DNA from: Huiozyma naganishii CBS 8797 | Taxonomy: Eukaryota; Ascomycota; Saccharomycetes; Saccharomycetales; Saccharomycetaceae | Assembly: GCF_000348985.1 (NCBI RefSeq) | Contig: NC_035922.1 | Span: 447,604 to 511,603 of the forward strand | Direction: 5' to 3' | Length of the DNA stretch: 64,000 nt | In this document: positions 30,267-39,847 of the stretch, in pieces | Layout of the letters: every line of letters begins with the position of its first letter | Position numbering within the stretch: the stretch's first letter is position 1 | Program-made: the position numbers and the translations under genes | The notes under the pieces: generated by a model | Database searches by the model: none | What the model was told of the DNA's origin: nothing | What the model saw: only the letters and a program-made list of their open reading frames with translations

Positions 30267-32720
30267 CTATACTTCTCTGAAGGGCCCCCCCGAAAGCGCC
30301 AGATTGTTTCTCGTGAACTTGACTTTGAAAACGGGCGTCTGCTTGGTGTAGAACGACGAGAGCAAGTCCGTCGTCGGGATGATCGTGCGCCGTCTCCCGA
30401 AATCCTTCACATCCTGATTGATCGATGCAGTGACGTCCCCAATGTGGCCGATGAACGGCTGCTCAGGTTCCAACCCGGGCTCGTTAGTCGCCTTCTTCAG
30501 ATCCCATACACGGACAGAGTGGTCCGCACCACCACTCAGCAGCACGTTCCCCTCTTTGTTCAACGTCAGCGAGTGGACAGCGTTTTTCCCATGACCACGC
30601 ATCTGCTTGATACGCTTCCCAGTACCAATATCCCATAGATTGATCAGCCCGTCGTCGCTCCCAGTGCATAACCATCTCCCATCCGGTGTCACCACAGTGG
30701 AAAGGATCGGCGCCGTGTGGACCCAAAAATACCGCACAGAATCACCAGTACTGATATCCCACATTCGGCACGTCTTGTCGCTGGACCCTGTGAACACGTA
30801 GCAACCGTTAGGGTGGAAGGACACGGTGTCGACGTCACTCAAGTGGCCTGCAAAGATACGTAGAGGGTAGATGTGATCGCACGACCACAGCCTCGCCGTT
30901 TGATCGTGCGACGCGGTCGCGAAGTAGTGGCCCAAGGGGGAGAACTTCACATCCCATACAGGGTGGTTGTGGCCCTTGTAACTGACCAGTGCAGTATGCG
31001 TGTCCAGAGACCAAAGCCGCACGGTCTTGTCCTCAGAACCGGACAGTAAGAACCTACTGTCAGGACTAAAACTAGTAGAGTACACGCTCCCACTGTGTCC
31101 TATCAGTGTGCTTGTTGCTGGATCCGTCGTCTCCATCTCCTTCCGCTTGTAAGATGGGATCTTGTTGCTGATAAGTGATGACCCGTCGAGCGACCACAAC
31201 TTGATGTAACTGTCTTGAAACCCGGCCGCTGCAAGACGAGAGTCGTCGCTGAACTCAAGCGACGTCATATCTCGGTTCGTGTTGTGGAATGTGTACATGC
31301 ACACCGTGGGAAGTGCCAGTTGCAAGTTATCCATCTTTATGGCGTCTCTGGACTCCTTCACTTTTTGGATCTCTAACTTGATATCATAAGTTGTCTTGGG
31401 CGGTAGTGGTAAGATTTCTCTGGGTGGGGATTCCATCGACCCGGGCAATTCTGTCACTTTGATCTCCCCTTCAACTTGTACTGGTTTTTGCTGCTCTTGT
31501 TTTATTATAATATCCTCCGCAAACTTGTTGGTATCGCTCGTGACCGGTTTTTCCGCCTTAGGAGTTTCTCCACCCTCGGGTCCAACGCTCCTCTCTGTAC
31601 TCTTTTCATCTTTACTGTTGGACTCTGTGTCTACAGGTTGGTTGTTCATTTTCTTGAACTCTTGTACCAAAGTGGGTTTCGCCGTCTCGCCAGAATCATT
31701 TGACTCACTCACACCTTGTGCTGCCGCCTCTTGGTCATCCTTAATCTTCAACTCCGTCTCAACCTCTTTCACAAAATCCTCATCTTGAGGGAAGGGCCCC
31801 AGCTTGACTGGCGCAGAGTTTAGCTCCAGATCTGCATTCTTCCCCTTCTCCCCATCAGTCAATATCTCAATCCCATCAGATAACTTATCCTTCGACTCCA
31901 ATGTAGTCACTACATTGGGCTGTATATGTTCGTTGAAGATACTGATGACCAGTGCCCCCCCCATGGATTCGTTTTCGTTTAGGAAATACAACAGCAAACC
32001 AAACACAGTTCTCGAAATGGTGATTCTGTACCTGTTAGACTCAAAAGCGCTTGCGATTTCGTTTTCCCTGATGTGGTCCACGGAATTCACACTGAACAGC
32101 CTGTTGATCTCGGACCCATGCAGCACTTTGAACTCGCCGGAAAACTTGTCAAAAAACCGTCGCGCCACAATGACATCCTTCTTGACCAGATCCAAAAACA
32201 GGTATATGAAGATTGGGTACATGATATACCTCAGTTCGGACTGGTAGATCTCCAAAGAAGTGTTAACCCAGTTTTTCAAAAGGGTGAACGCTCGTATATA
32301 GTTTTCAGGGGTGTTCATACTCTCCAGTTGTTTCGAAACAAGACCACCATCGGCATCTCGCTTCGACCCGCTGCTGTAACCGGCTGGGTTGGAAACCGGC
32401 TTGGCACCCTTACCAGGCATCGGCGGCTCAGTGGTCAACTCAGGTACTTTCCCGTTCTTCGCAGTACCGGGTGAATCCTTGCTGGGCTGAGTAGCAGTCC
32501 GCCCACTCTCTGCCCTCAACATGGCTTCTGTCCGATGGTAGCCCTTCTTATTCAGATATTCGAGAACAATCCTGTTCAAGTCCTGTGCAGAGAACTGGCC
32601 CGCGGGCCTGCTCTGCGCCTGGGCCTGAGCCTGGGCCTGGGCTTGAGACTGTCCAGCATTCTGCTGTTGTCTTTGTTGACCCCTCTGCTGCTGCTGCTGC
32701 TGTGAATTCTGAGAGGACAT
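30267..32720 (-). CDS. TAF5: TFIID/SAGA subunit Taf5
   Basis: WD40 scaffold subunit shared by TFIID and SAGA. 817 residues (S. cerevisiae 798). In order: a Gln/Ala-rich N-terminus with a QAQAQAQAQAQ run, a LisH motif (LNRIVLEYLNKKGYHRTEAM, about 46-66), the NTD2 helical domain (about 130-270), an acidic linker, and a C-terminal WD40 propeller from about residue 460 (GHSGSVYSTSFSPDSRFLLS; SGSEDKTVRLWSLD; ASHDQTARLWSCD; GSSDKTCRMWDIS; GSDDGLINLWDIG). It is divergent from KTR4. Confidence 0.97.
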   Translation of the reverse strand: MSSQNSQQQQQQRGQQRQQQNAGQSQAQAQAQAQAQSRPAGQFSAQDLNRIVLEYLNKKGYHRTEAMLRAESGRTATQPSKDSPGTAKNGKVPELTTEPPMPGKGAKPVSNPAGYSSGSKRDADGGLVSKQLESMNTPENYIRAFTLLKNWVNTSLEIYQSELRYIMYPIFIYLFLDLVKKDVIVARRFFDKFSGEFKVLHGSEINRLFSVNSVDHIRENEIASAFESNRYRITISRTVFGLLLYFLNENESMGGALVISIFNEHIQPNVVTTLESKDKLSDGIEILTDGEKGKNADLELNSAPVKLGPFPQDEDFVKEVETELKIKDDQEAAAQGVSESNDSGETAKPTLVQEFKKMNNQPVDTESNSKDEKSTERSVGPEGGETPKAEKPVTSDTNKFAEDIIIKQEQQKPVQVEGEIKVTELPGSMESPPREILPLPPKTTYDIKLEIQKVKESRDAIKMDNLQLALPTVCMYTFHNTNRDMTSLEFSDDSRLAAAGFQDSYIKLWSLDGSSLISNKIPSYKRKEMETTDPATSTLIGHSGSVYSTSFSPDSRFLLSGSEDKTVRLWSLDTHTALVSYKGHNHPVWDVKFSPLGHYFATASHDQTARLWSCDHIYPLRIFAGHLSDVDTVSFHPNGCYVFTGSSDKTCRMWDISTGDSVRYFWVHTAPILSTVVTPDGRWLCTGSDDGLINLWDIGTGKRIKQMRGHGKNAVHSLTLNKEGNVLLSGGADHSVRVWDLKKATNEPGLEPEQPFIGHIGDVTASINQDVKDFGRRRTIIPTTDLLSSFYTKQTPVFKVKFTRNNLALSGGPFREV

Positions 32721-33291
32721 GCAACTTCTTCTGTATTATTTTATAATTCTATCGAGAAAGCACGTTTAAACACAAAACGCAAAAGACCACGGCCCCAAAC
32801 ACACACACACACCGCAATCTCACACTGGTAAAGTGACCGTCAAGCTTCCACTTCCCCTGTCAATCACCGTCCTTCACGCACACCAGAAGCTAAAGCCACT
32901 CCTACTTCCGTCTACCGCCCCCAATGGCCCAAATCCACTCACTAGCCGAATTTTGGAATCTTTCACTGGAAAAAAAAAATGGCAAAAAGGCGTTAAGATT
33001 CGGGTAACTGTTCAAAAGGGGAAATAAAAGAAAAAAAGAGAAAAGTTGAAAATGCTGCATGAAGTAATCAGGAAAATCATATATATAACGTGCATATATG
33101 TGTGTAAGTATATTAATATATACGATGTTGAACGTACCTTGGAAGTCTCTCTTTAATCCGGATCCTTTACTGAAACGGCTGTGCGGTGTGTGTTGCTCGA
33201 GGGCTGCTTCTATTCTGGGGAAAGAGATAGAGTCAGGTTTATTTTTGTCATTTGCAAAGCAAGATATTTAAGGTAAATTGGGGACACGGTG
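32721..33291. other. Divergent promoter region TAF5/KTR4
   Basis: 571 bp, no gene. A short CA-repeat tract lies near 32798-32811. Confidence 0.6.
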
Positions 33292-34923
33292 ATGAGAATT
33301 CTTTTCGCCGGGTTCAGACGAATGCGTCTGAAGACCATTGTATTCAGTGTCACTTTGCTAGCGGCACTGATCACGACATTTTGTATTGTCACGCAGTACT
33401 CCGGCGGGCAGTCTGATGCATTGGAGACCGCAAGGACTCATTATAACGGAGCCATCTCGTACGTTGGGGAGAAACTCGCTTCGTATGGGGACTCCGCAGG
33501 GTCTGACGCGAACAAAGAGGGTGATACCGCTGTTAAGGATGAGACGACGCCCGAAGGTAGCGGGAAGGAAAATGTGCAACTCGAGGAGAGCAATATGGGG
33601 CAGCACTCAAACAGCACTACTGGGGACGCTAAGGTTGACGAGGCACTAATTCATTACCAGGAATCACAACTTACGAGCAGCGAGGATGAAATAAAAAAGC
33701 TAGAAGATTCAGAGATCGAACAAACGTCGATGCCATTTGAAGACGACAATTTGATAAACAAATTGGAGAGACCTCTCTACGCCATTAGTGGGGCAGAGGC
33801 GGCCAACGCGTCCAACGCTTTACTCTTGGAAAACACGGAGATTTACAAGAAGCTACTCGATGAACCTATAACTGAACCGAAGGTCGGTGGGCTGATTCGG
33901 GAAAATGACCCCGTGGCAGGTAAGGGGAACGCCACCATCATGGCCCTGGTGCAGAACAAAGACGTGGATGCTATTGTGGGGACTATTCAACAATTGGAGG
34001 AGAAGTTTAATGCCAAGTTTGCATACCCATACACGTTGATGAATGAAGAATATTTCACAGATGAGTTTAAAAATAGGATTACCTCAATGTTACCCGTGGA
34101 TCGTGTTGTTCATTTTGCTAAGATTGACAGCGAGGACTGGGATGTACCAGAGGACATTGACATGAAGAAATACAAAGAAAATATGAACCAGTTGGATAGG
34201 GACTCCGTTCAGTACGCAAAAAAAATATCCTACCACAACATGTGTAGGTTTTACTCGTCAAAGTTCTACCACCAGGATGTGTTGAACAACTACAAGTACG
34301 TGTGGAGAATCGAGCCTAATGTCAACTTCTACTGTGATATCGATTACGATATCTTCCAGTTCATGGAGGAAAACCAGAAAATATACGGATTCACACTAAG
34401 TCTCTACGACAGTCCACAATCTGTGCGATCATTGTGGAACGTTACCTTGGGTTTTGTCAAGGAAAATCCACATTACTTGAACCGTAACGGTGCATTCGAA
34501 TGGATCAAGGAGAACTTGCAAAAGCCGGAAAATTTTAACATGACGGACGGGTACTCCACGTGTCACTTCTGGACCAACTTCGAGATAGTCGACTTGGATT
34601 TCCTAAGGTCTGAACCTTACGAAAAGTATATGGACCATCTAGAAAAGCAAGGTGGGTTTTACTACGAGAGGTGGGGGGATGCGCCAGTGAGGTCATTGGC
34701 ACTCGCCTTATTCGCGGATAAGTCACAGATCCACTGGTTCAGAGACGTGGCATACCACCACTTCCCGTACACAAACTGTCCCTCGTCACCCATGGGCTCC
34801 CGCCGTTGTGACGGGAAGTGCACGCCAGGTGTTTTTTCAGCATACGATAATCTGATTGTTGAAAATTGTCTGCCCACGTGGATAAAATACAGCATGTCGG
34901 AGGAACAACTGGATATGTACTGA
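33292..34923 (+). CDS. KTR4: Ktr4-type alpha-1,2-mannosyltransferase
   Basis: Golgi type II membrane mannosyltransferase of the GT15 (KRE2/MNT1) family. 543 residues from the ATG at 33292; the frame starts one codon earlier at a GTG. A single membrane anchor (about residues 15-35) is followed by a long luminal stem and the catalytic domain. Family motifs are RIEPNVNFYCDIDYDIFQFM, STCHFWTNFEIVDLDFLRSE and GGFYYERWGDAPVRSLALAL. The end, SMSEEQLDMY, matches Ktr4. The stem is about 75 residues longer than the S. cerevisiae one (464 aa protein) and is acidic and Ser/Thr-rich. It sits upstream of BEM1, as in S. cerevisiae. Confidence 0.93.
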   Translation: MRILFAGFRRMRLKTIVFSVTLLAALITTFCIVTQYSGGQSDALETARTHYNGAISYVGEKLASYGDSAGSDANKEGDTAVKDETTPEGSGKENVQLEESNMGQHSNSTTGDAKVDEALIHYQESQLTSSEDEIKKLEDSEIEQTSMPFEDDNLINKLERPLYAISGAEAANASNALLLENTEIYKKLLDEPITEPKVGGLIRENDPVAGKGNATIMALVQNKDVDAIVGTIQQLEEKFNAKFAYPYTLMNEEYFTDEFKNRITSMLPVDRVVHFAKIDSEDWDVPEDIDMKKYKENMNQLDRDSVQYAKKISYHNMCRFYSSKFYHQDVLNNYKYVWRIEPNVNFYCDIDYDIFQFMEENQKIYGFTLSLYDSPQSVRSLWNVTLGFVKENPHYLNRNGAFEWIKENLQKPENFNMTDGYSTCHFWTNFEIVDLDFLRSEPYEKYMDHLEKQGGFYYERWGDAPVRSLALALFADKSQIHWFRDVAYHHFPYTNCPSSPMGSRRCDGKCTPGVFSAYDNLIVENCLPTWIKYSMSEEQLDMY

Positions 34924-35610
34924 TAGGATACACCGACGAAAGAATTGGAACAAGGGTTGCAAGGATACTGATTGTATCTTAACTCCTACATTCCCGGGAA
35001 GACACCGTACTAGCTACAGGATGACCCAGCGCTCATTATTTGAAGTGGGGAGACGGAACAGTCAACGCTCTATATAACAAAGGACACAGTGCCCTGGACA
35101 ATCTTGCAATGCCAATGCCAACGCCAACGCCAAGCACTGCAGTCCATGGTGTCAGACCCCATCGCCCGTTACCCTGTGAAAATTGGGGTGAGTCGCGACG
35201 CGAAACGACGCGAAAATGGACAGTTTCTGATATTGTTATGGGTTTCTTTTTTTTTTTTAGAATTATTCATAGGAGTGGATACATCGCTATTCTTGAGTCT
35301 TCGTAGAGGGAGAAACCAGGCGTTGCGTGGCGTTGCGGTTCCTGCATTTTTCACTGAATAACAGACCCATCATCCTTTTGACTTTTCCTCCCATTAGACG
35401 TTGATCGTGCTTGAGGAAACGCTAGGGAACCGGATAGACAACGCACTATTAGAGAGTAAAGTTCTTGGCTGGACGAGCAAGAATAAAAAAAAGTATCATT
35501 TGTCAAATCTGCTTGGCAGCTTGACATTGTGGATTAGTGTTTGGGAAGAAGATCAAAACACTGTGTAGAGTTCATCTCTAAGAATAGGCCAGCTGGCAGA
35601 ACAAGACTAA
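34924..35610. other. BEM1 promoter region
   Basis: 687 bp without a supported gene. It contains a four-copy GCCAAY hexamer run at 35111-35134 and two tandem CGACGCGAAA units. Confidence 0.6.
35196..35215 (+). promoter_or_regulatory. Tandem SCB (Swi4) elements upstream of BEM1
   Basis: CGACGCGAAA is repeated exactly twice in tandem. Each copy holds CGCGAAA, an SBF (Swi4/Swi6) CRCGAAA core (35199-35205 and 35209-35215). They lie about 400 bp before BEM1, a bud-emergence gene, which fits G1/S control. Confidence 0.55.
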
Positions 35611-37452
35611 ATGCTGAAGAATTTTATATTGCCCAGAAAGGACGGGCACGGGTCTAAAGGTAGGATAACCTCTGCTGACATATCTACACCGACAAAATCA
35701 CCAGATGGAGCCAACATCGTGAAGCACATGAAAACTGTGCCGATACGCAATGCCTCTGAGCCAGCTATGGGTGCGTCCGCACGCAAGGTCTCGCCCTCTA
35801 AGAGCAGGAGCAGCTCTCGATTGTCGCATTCGAAGGATTTAAATTCACCAGAGAAGGTTATTAAGGCACTACAGAAATACAGGGCGACTTCTGCAAAGGA
35901 GATGTCTTTTGACGAGGGAGAGTTTTTCTACGTGGCATATGAAAACGATAAGTGGTTTGAGGCTTCGAATCCGTCTACTGGGAAACGAGGGCTTGTTCCG
36001 AGAAGTCATTTCGAGGTGTTTGATAAAACAAGACACTCACTGAATAGCAGCACACCCATCGTCCCGTACGGGGGACACCCCTTGAGCTCGGATAGAAGAC
36101 CCTTGTCGAGCAGGTCGACAGACATGGAGGGCAACAAAATGGGGTCGCTTTACGCAATTGTCTTGTACGATTTCAAAGCAGAAAAATCCGATGAATTGAC
36201 TTCTTATGTTGGTGAGAACTTGTTTATTTGTGCGCATCATAATTTTGAATGGTTTATCGCAAAACCGATTGGACGACTAGGAGGTCCCGGTTTGGTGCCC
36301 GTTGGGTTCGTCAGCATTATTGACATCGGGACTGGCTATGCGACGGGAAACGATGTGATGGAAGACATCAAGTCTGTCAACTTACCAACCATCCAGGAAT
36401 GGAAGGCGAACGTCGCCAAGTACAAAGCCAGTAACATAGCTCTAGGCCAAATAGGATACGAACATGATTACTACAACGAACCTTCCCTTAATGAAAACGA
36501 CGAGGACGAGGAATTGAGAAGACGAGAACAACAGACAGAACTTCGCACGTCTACGAAACCGTTCCAAGTAAAGAACCCGTCTGAACGGGGGGATAGAGTC
36601 ATCGATGCGTCAGTCGACTTCTTCGACCTGGAGGACGAAAAATATTGGTTTGCAGTCACATGTGAGCTGTCTTCCGGGAAAACTAGGAAACTGAAACGTT
36701 ATTACCAAGATTTTTACGATTTGCAAGTTCAACTGTTGGACAACTTCCCTTCGGAATCAGGTAAACTGAGAGATAAGACAGGACAGTGGACGAAGCGTAT
36801 CATCCCGTTTATTCCAGGACCGGTACCGTACGTGACAGACACCATTACTAAAAAGAGGAAAGAAGACCTGAATGTTTACATCAAAGAGTTGATCAGATTG
36901 CCTCCCTACATAGCCGGGTTTGTGACCGTTCGGAAATTATTCATGCTGAGAAAAAATGGGTATGATCACGAAGAGGCCGCGACTGAAAAGGTGCCCGAGA
37001 AGATAGATACCAGAATGTCTAAAGATGGTACAACTGCTGTAATTGGAGATTTCCGAAAGGGAAGTGGCGTTGATGGCGGTAGCGTACAAGACGGTTCCAA
37101 TGCAGACAATACTTTGACGAAGGAGGATCTGGGCAACTTATACGATAAGACTTCCAAACTTTCGATATCCCCCCCTCTAACGGACAGATCAAGACAACCA
37201 AGTGCACCATTAGCAACCTCCAAACCTACGAAAATCAAATTCTACTACAACAATGATATCTTTGCTCTAATGTTGAACAACGACGTTACTTTTAACGAGC
37301 TTCGTGATAAGATTGCACCCAGAGTCGATGGGATCAAATTCAAGTTACATGTGAAATTAGCAGAAGGAGATGCAGAAGAGATAACTACCGATGCCCAAGT
37401 GTCTCAAATAATACAGGCTAAGCTGAAAATATCCGTGCACGACGTGGAATAG
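35611..37452 (+). CDS. BEM1: Cell polarity scaffold Bem1
   Basis: Cortical scaffold that links Cdc42, its exchange factor Cdc24 and PAK kinases at the site of polarised growth. 613 residues (S. cerevisiae 551). Domains in order: SH3-1 (about 83-140, [19 protein letters not shown]), SH3-2 (about 180-240, [20 protein letters not shown]), PX (about 330-450, with [15 protein letters not shown] and the PXXP segment IPFIPGPVP), and a C-terminal PB1 domain (about 535-613, [16 protein letters not shown]) that binds Cdc24. The extra length is in the linkers. Confidence 0.97.
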   Translation: MLKNFILPRKDGHGSKGRITSADISTPTKSPDGANIVKHMKTVPIRNASEPAMGASARKVSPSKSRSSSRLSHSKDLNSPEKVIKALQKYRATSAKEMSFDEGEFFYVAYENDKWFEASNPSTGKRGLVPRSHFEVFDKTRHSLNSSTPIVPYGGHPLSSDRRPLSSRSTDMEGNKMGSLYAIVLYDFKAEKSDELTSYVGENLFICAHHNFEWFIAKPIGRLGGPGLVPVGFVSIIDIGTGYATGNDVMEDIKSVNLPTIQEWKANVAKYKASNIALGQIGYEHDYYNEPSLNENDEDEELRRREQQTELRTSTKPFQVKNPSERGDRVIDASVDFFDLEDEKYWFAVTCELSSGKTRKLKRYYQDFYDLQVQLLDNFPSESGKLRDKTGQWTKRIIPFIPGPVPYVTDTITKKRKEDLNVYIKELIRLPPYIAGFVTVRKLFMLRKNGYDHEEAATEKVPEKIDTRMSKDGTTAVIGDFRKGSGVDGGSVQDGSNADNTLTKEDLGNLYDKTSKLSISPPLTDRSRQPSAPLATSKPTKIKFYYNNDIFALMLNNDVTFNELRDKIAPRVDGIKFKLHVKLAEGDAEEITTDAQVSQIIQAKLKISVHDVE

Positions 37453-37798
37453 GGGCTCTCTACGCAGGGCCTGTCATATCTAATAACTCTCCTCCCATGT
37501 AAACAAATGGACACTATTTATTTCTGACACCATATCATAATCCTTTGTAACATTATATTCTCTTAGAACACTCTTATTTTTACTCCCTTAGACCAGTGCC
37601 ATGCCTGTGCTTGATACTGTTTGTGACACTTCTATCGTTAGTATGTAAAGTTGAAATTAAAAGTTCGAAAAAAAATTGATAATCCTAATTTACACGTATA
37701 TCTTAGCTTTTACCTTAAAATGGTAGAGAGGAAGCGATAGAGAGGAAGTGTTCGGTAGCTACCAAGCGGACAACTCAAAGTGAATCAGTTGCTATTAA
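37453..37798. other. Intergenic region BEM1-DER1
   Basis: 346 bp, no gene or distinct element seen. Confidence 0.6.
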
Positions 37799-38449
37799 AT
37801 GGATGCGATAATCTTTAATATATTTGGTGATCTTCCAATAATAACCAAGTCATGGGTCCTCGGAAGTGTGGCGGTCTCAGTCGTAACTTCAACTGGGATA
37901 GTGGATGGAGCGAAAACGCTATACAATTACGATCTTGTTTTCCATCGGGGACAATATCAAAGAATATTGTACTCACTGTTCAATTTTGGTGAACTGAGCT
38001 GGGTATCCATGATTAATATATTCATTACAGCCAACCATCTCACGATACTGGAGAATTCGCTTACCACCAAAAGGAGATTTCTTTGGATGATGTTTCTTAT
38101 GCTTAGCTGTATACTGATTATGAGCGTACACACACAGCCGACCGCCTCGTTGGGCAGCATTTTACACGAGAATTTGCTCTACTACATTTTCAAGAAATCT
38201 GGTAACCAAATGAATATTCCAATCTTTGGGGGTAACGAATTGATGTTCCTGATATTACCACTCTACATGTACGGAATGATGTATTTCGTAATGAAGAAAT
38301 CCCTTTTTGAGATATCGATGAATTTTCTACCCGCACACATAATATATTACTGCGATAACGTGTTCCATAAACTTTACAACATCGATCTTTGCAAGACGCC
38401 GTATGATATTTGGAAGGATTGGGGAAACGAGGAGAGAAATAGAGAGTAA
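37799..38449 (+). CDS. DER1: ERAD membrane protein Der1 (derlin)
   Basis: Derlin of the ER membrane, a rhomboid pseudoprotease. It works with Hrd1 and Hrd3 in retrotranslocating misfolded luminal proteins. 216 residues (S. cerevisiae 211). The start MDAIIFNIFGDLPIITKSW and the segments YDLVFHRGQYQRILYSLFNF and NELMFLILPLYMYGMMYF match the family. Several hydrophobic segments span the central part, and the C-terminus is soluble. It is tandem with BEM1. Confidence 0.95.
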   Translation: MDAIIFNIFGDLPIITKSWVLGSVAVSVVTSTGIVDGAKTLYNYDLVFHRGQYQRILYSLFNFGELSWVSMINIFITANHLTILENSLTTKRRFLWMMFLMLSCILIMSVHTQPTASLGSILHENLLYYIFKKSGNQMNIPIFGGNELMFLILPLYMYGMMYFVMKKSLFEISMNFLPAHIIYYCDNVFHKLYNIDLCKTPYDIWKDWGNEERNRE

Positions 38450-38574
38450 TATCGTGTATTTTGCATAAAGTTATATAAAGTTTATATTGCGCTAAGGAAA
38501 TAAAGACAGAACGGCATATTTTTTGTTGTTGTTTGCATCACTTTGCTAGAAGAAAGGTTGAGCAGAGCCTAACG

Positions 38575-39102
38575 TTATAAAGAATAACTAGTGGAAAATT
38601 GCTGCTCCTGGCAAATACGATTTTGATAATATCGATATGAGTTGTACGCAGGGCAAGCAAATGGTAATGCTAAACCACACACTAGGTAGGCGCTGTATAT
38701 TTGTTTGAGTCTCCCTGGTACTTGCTTGCTATTTTGTGAAAGTTTAAAGAACAGACGGTTATATAAAGTCGACATAGGTGGAAACAAATTGCTATTGTTC
38801 AATTGAAAGTTTTTGAAGTATGGCGGTAAAGGCAGCGGTCTGATGAAAGTTACTTGCGAATACGGTAGCAAATATATCTTCAGCAGCTCATCTTCATCCA
38901 GACGGGTTCTTTTACAGAAATCCACAGTCTTCGATGCCATCAATATATAAGAAATCAAAACGAGAAAAAGAAAAGATAGACTTGCTTTACTAAGATGAAA
39001 ACCTATTACCTTTTTTGGCGTTTCCATGACAACGGGATAAAATGTAGGGCCAAAAAAAACTATTGCTGGGGTAAAGCTGGTTACTATGGTAAATATGAAC
39101 AT
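38575..39102 (-). CDS. Unassigned small membrane protein
   Basis: 175 residues from the first in-frame ATG (39102); the frame extends 11 codons upstream only to a TTG. I do not recognise the family. Three hydrophobic stretches are visible: IFTIVTSFTPAIVFFG near the N-terminus, LSFLFLVLISYILMA, and AYLVCGLALPFACPAY near the C-terminus. S. cerevisiae has a small minus-strand ORF (YBR201C-A) in the same DER1-MCM7 interval, but I cannot judge homology. The C-terminal block faintly recalls the last helix of sideroflexins; this is weak. Another exon upstream is possible. Confidence 0.5.
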   Translation of the reverse strand: MFIFTIVTSFTPAIVFFGPTFYPVVMETPKKVIGFHLSKASLSFLFLVLISYILMASKTVDFCKRTRLDEDELLKIYLLPYSQVTFIRPLPLPPYFKNFQLNNSNLFPPMSTLYNRLFFKLSQNSKQVPGRLKQIYSAYLVCGLALPFACPAYNSYRYYQNRICQEQQFSTSYSL

Positions 39103-39847
39103 CTGGAACGTGTGCCGCAAAGCAACGAAATACAAATTTAGGTGTAAGTATACCTCTGTTGCCTGTGTCGTTTAGAAAACTCATTGTAAATTCCCACTTG
39201 CTGAGCTGAAGAACAAAAAATTGGTCATCCTTCAATTAAGAAAAATATGTTTCACATTATATGCCCCGTGCATATTATTCTACCAGGCGCGAGTAAATTG
39301 GGCAGCTTCTATGATGTTTTTACATATTGAACTTGAAGGAAATTGCAATCGAGGTGCAAAACAGCAAAACTCTCGTAAACCTCGTTATTTTTTTGGGCTT
39401 CTTGTCCTAACGGAGATACTATATTGGTATTTGTCTTTTGGGTCATAACGTGTCCAAACAAGCTCGTTTAATATCCCTTGCCTTCAAACAAAAGAGCGAT
39501 AATTTGCCACCCTGGAGTTTCGCTGTTTCAAAGATATTGCCAAGGACATATACTTGGTGCAATCCTTCTTTGCAATTGAACGGACATTCACGTGATTAAG
39601 TAATTACCGTACAAAATGCTACCTTAAATTGGGAAGCTTTTATTTTTCCCAAAGGGGTAATATATGAACAACGTGAAGAGATTGAAAAAATATTAAAATA
39701 AAGTAGACCTTTGATTCAAGAACTACATTTGATATTGCAACGTTCTTGACTGTTGATAGACTCGGTCAGTTGGTATACATTCTTTCCATTTCGCAATCAG
39801 AACGGGTCAAAACGTGGAGGGATATATATATTCACCGATAAACAATA
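39103..39847. other. Divergent promoter region upstream of MCM7
   Basis: 745 bp with no supported gene; holds two Mcm1/ECB-like motifs near 39620-39660. Confidence 0.55.
39620..39660. promoter_or_regulatory. ECB/Mcm1-like elements of MCM7
   Basis: TACCTTAAATTGGGAA (39620-39635) on its reverse strand resembles the early cell cycle box TTWCCCnnTnAGGAAA. TTTCCCAAAGGGGTAA (39645-39660) is a second, dyad-like match. They lie 190-230 bp upstream of MCM7. ECBs drive M/G1 expression of MCM genes in S. cerevisiae. Confidence 0.45.
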
